Source: Cytophagales bacterium WSM2-2 (lineage in GTDB: Bacteria > Bacteroidota > Bacteroidia > Cytophagales > Cyclobacteriaceae). Taken from it: 64,000 nucleotides of DNA. The notes beneath the pieces are model-generated. The model searched no databases. It worked only from the letters and a program-made list of their open reading frames with translations, and had not been told where the DNA came from. Within the stretch, counting starts at the first letter, position 1, and each line of letters starts with the position of its first letter. Shown in pieces: positions 62,968 through 64,000 of the stretch. The position numbers were made by a program, and so were the translations under genes. The stretch lies in assembly GCA_015472025.1 (NCBI GenBank), contig BNHL01000001.1, forward strand, positions 4,824,001-4,888,000, read 5' to 3'.

Positions 62968-64000
62968 CTAGTGGTGGACTTGAGTCATCTTCGTAGGATC
63001 GTGTTTGTACCGGAACACAAATGGAAAAATAATTCCCAAAACCAGGGCATATCCCGAAAACGTAAACCAAATGCTTGACCAGTCGCGTACACCATTCGAT
63101 GTAAAAAGATCAACAACCCAGCCGCTGAATGCACCTCCGAGAAATGCACCAATGCCGTTTGTCATCAGCATGAACAATCCCTGTGCGCTCGCCATCATGC
63201 TCCGGCCTGCCTCTTTCTCTACAAACAATGAACCCGAAATATTGAAAAAATCGAATGCCATTCCGTAAATAATCATTGAAAGAATCAAGAGAGCCAAGCC
63301 GTCTCCAGGGTCTCCGAATCCAAATAATCCGAAACGCAATACCCACGCAAAAATACTTATGATCATTACTTTCTTGATTCCAAATCTGTTGAGGAAGAAT
63401 GGAATGGTAAGAATGAACAGGGTCTCTGAAATTTGAGAAATCGAAAGCAATAGGTTCGGGTGCTTTACTCCAAATGAATCAGCATATGACACTTTAAAAT
63501 CCTCAAGGAATGTTCCACCGAATGTGTTTGTGATCTGCAGTGCTGCACCTAAAAGCATAGCGAAGAAAAAGAAGATCGCCATCTGTTTTCTTTTGAATAA
63601 CACAAACGCATCAAGTCCTAATGTTGAAAGCAGAGTACGTTCTTTTGTTTCTCTCACTGGCGGACATGCCGGCATGGTAAAAGCATATATTCCCAACAGC
63701 AATGCGGAGAAAGAGCTGACATAAAGCTGAATCGGGCTTAAGGTCCAATGACCAAAGTCAATCACCCACATCGCAACAATAAAACCTACGGTACCCCAAA
63801 CACGAATAGGTGGGAAAACTTTTATTACATCAATTCCCTCCTTTTTCAGGACCGCATACGATACCGCATTGTTCAGCGCAATAGTGGGCATGTAAAACAT
63901 GTTATTGAGCAACATGACGACATACATCGTTTTGGAATCCGTAATCGTAGAAGCATATAAGAGCAGACCTGCACCGATGATGTGACAGATTCCAAGAACA
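62968..64000 (-). CDS. MFS nucleoside transporter, NupG/XapB-like (5' end outside the window)
   Basis: The frame continues through the window edge, so the start and about the first 20% of the gene are missing; about 343 residues are visible. Eight to nine membrane helices are seen, with a central charged loop (PACPPVRETKERTLLSTLGLDAFVLFKRKQM) between the two bundles. The C-terminal half has FGIKKVMIISIFAWVLRFGLFGFGDPGDG and FFNISGSLFVEKEAGRSMMASAQGLFMLMTNGIGAFLGG, which is the usual form of nucleoside:H+ symporters, ending in DWSSIWFTFSGYALVLGIIFPFVFRYKHDP. It imports nucleosides across the inner membrane. Partial gene. Confidence 0.85.
   Translation of the reverse strand, partial: VLGICHIIGAGLLLYASTITDSKTMYVVMLLNNMFYMPTIALNNAVSYAVLKKEGIDVIKVFPPIRVWGTVGFIVAMWVIDFGHWTLSPIQLYVSSFSALLLGIYAFTMPACPPVRETKERTLLSTLGLDAFVLFKRKQMAIFFFFAMLLGAALQITNTFGGTFLEDFKVSYADSFGVKHPNLLLSISQISETLFILTIPFFLNRFGIKKVMIISIFAWVLRFGLFGFGDPGDGLALLILSMIIYGMAFDFFNISGSLFVEKEAGRSMMASAQGLFMLMTNGIGAFLGGAFSGWVVDLFTSNGVRDWSSIWFTFSGYALVLGIIFPFVFRYKHDPTKMTQVHH

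Overview
The window looks like chromosomal DNA of a Bacteroidota bacterium, most probably an environmental Cytophagales-type organism (inference from gene content, no taxonomic marker beyond gyrB was compared). Supporting signs are a SusC/SusD pair, many Bacteroidota-typical families (DUF3667, DUF983, 7TMR-DISM sensors, a Nudix-type AraR, DUF4242, LamG lipoproteins), lipoprotein signals of the ...SC type on most exported enzymes, and a near-perfect Bacteroidota promoter (TTTG-N19-TATATTTG) in front of the arabinose operon. No rRNA, tRNA or CRISPR array was seen.

Layout. 1-404: no convincing gene, but three tandem palindromes. 405-3937: a HelD-like helicase, a DinB-fold protein and a protein with weak uracil-DNA-glycosylase-like features. 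4192-10479: a tripartite RND efflux operon preceded by a small acidic exported protein and closed by a clear terminator. 10602-13248: CPA1 Na+/H+ antiporter, SRPBCC and NTF2-like proteins. 13471-15963: a Tat-exported phospholipase C. 16250-20665: LLM flavin oxidoreductase, a Crp/Fnr regulator gene broken by one in-frame stop, AraC regulator, two small cytosolic proteins, an IS1-family transposase remnant and two tiny overlapping membrane-protein ORFs. 20906-29407: YncE-propeller/phosphoesterase fusion, DUF4349 lipoprotein, potassium channel, DUF4412 protein, isochorismatase-like hydrolase, AraC regulator, DUF983 and membrane proteins, duplicated DUF4242 lipoprotein.

29517-34103 holds two large signalling proteins: a LuxR-type ATPase regulator, and the most unusual gene of the window, a 7TMR-DISM membrane sensor whose cytoplasmic output is a coiled coil followed by an IS1595-transposase-like zinc ribbon and helix-turn-helix, with no DDE nuclease domain. 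Directly downstream lies a polysaccharide utilisation locus (34351-43862: SusC, SusD, LamG lipoprotein, GH144-like glucanase, GH3 beta-glucosidase) that I infer handles a beta-glucan, possibly beta-1,2-glucan. A terminator hairpin runs right up to the GH144 start codon and may set the enzyme level by read-through.

43863-55953, on the opposite strand, is a compact eight-gene L-arabinose operon: GH51 and two GH127 arabinofuranosidases release arabinose, AraR (Nudix-winged helix) senses it, AraB, AraA and AraD send it to xylulose 5-phosphate, and an SSS symporter imports it. A 21-bp palindrome overlaps its promoter and is a strong AraR operator candidate. The two operons converge with no bases between their stop codons. 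The right end (56084-64000) is housekeeping: polyphosphate kinase, GyrB, a thioesterase, a HEAT-like protein, DUF3667, a TPR protein and a nucleoside-transporter-type MFS gene cut by the window edge.
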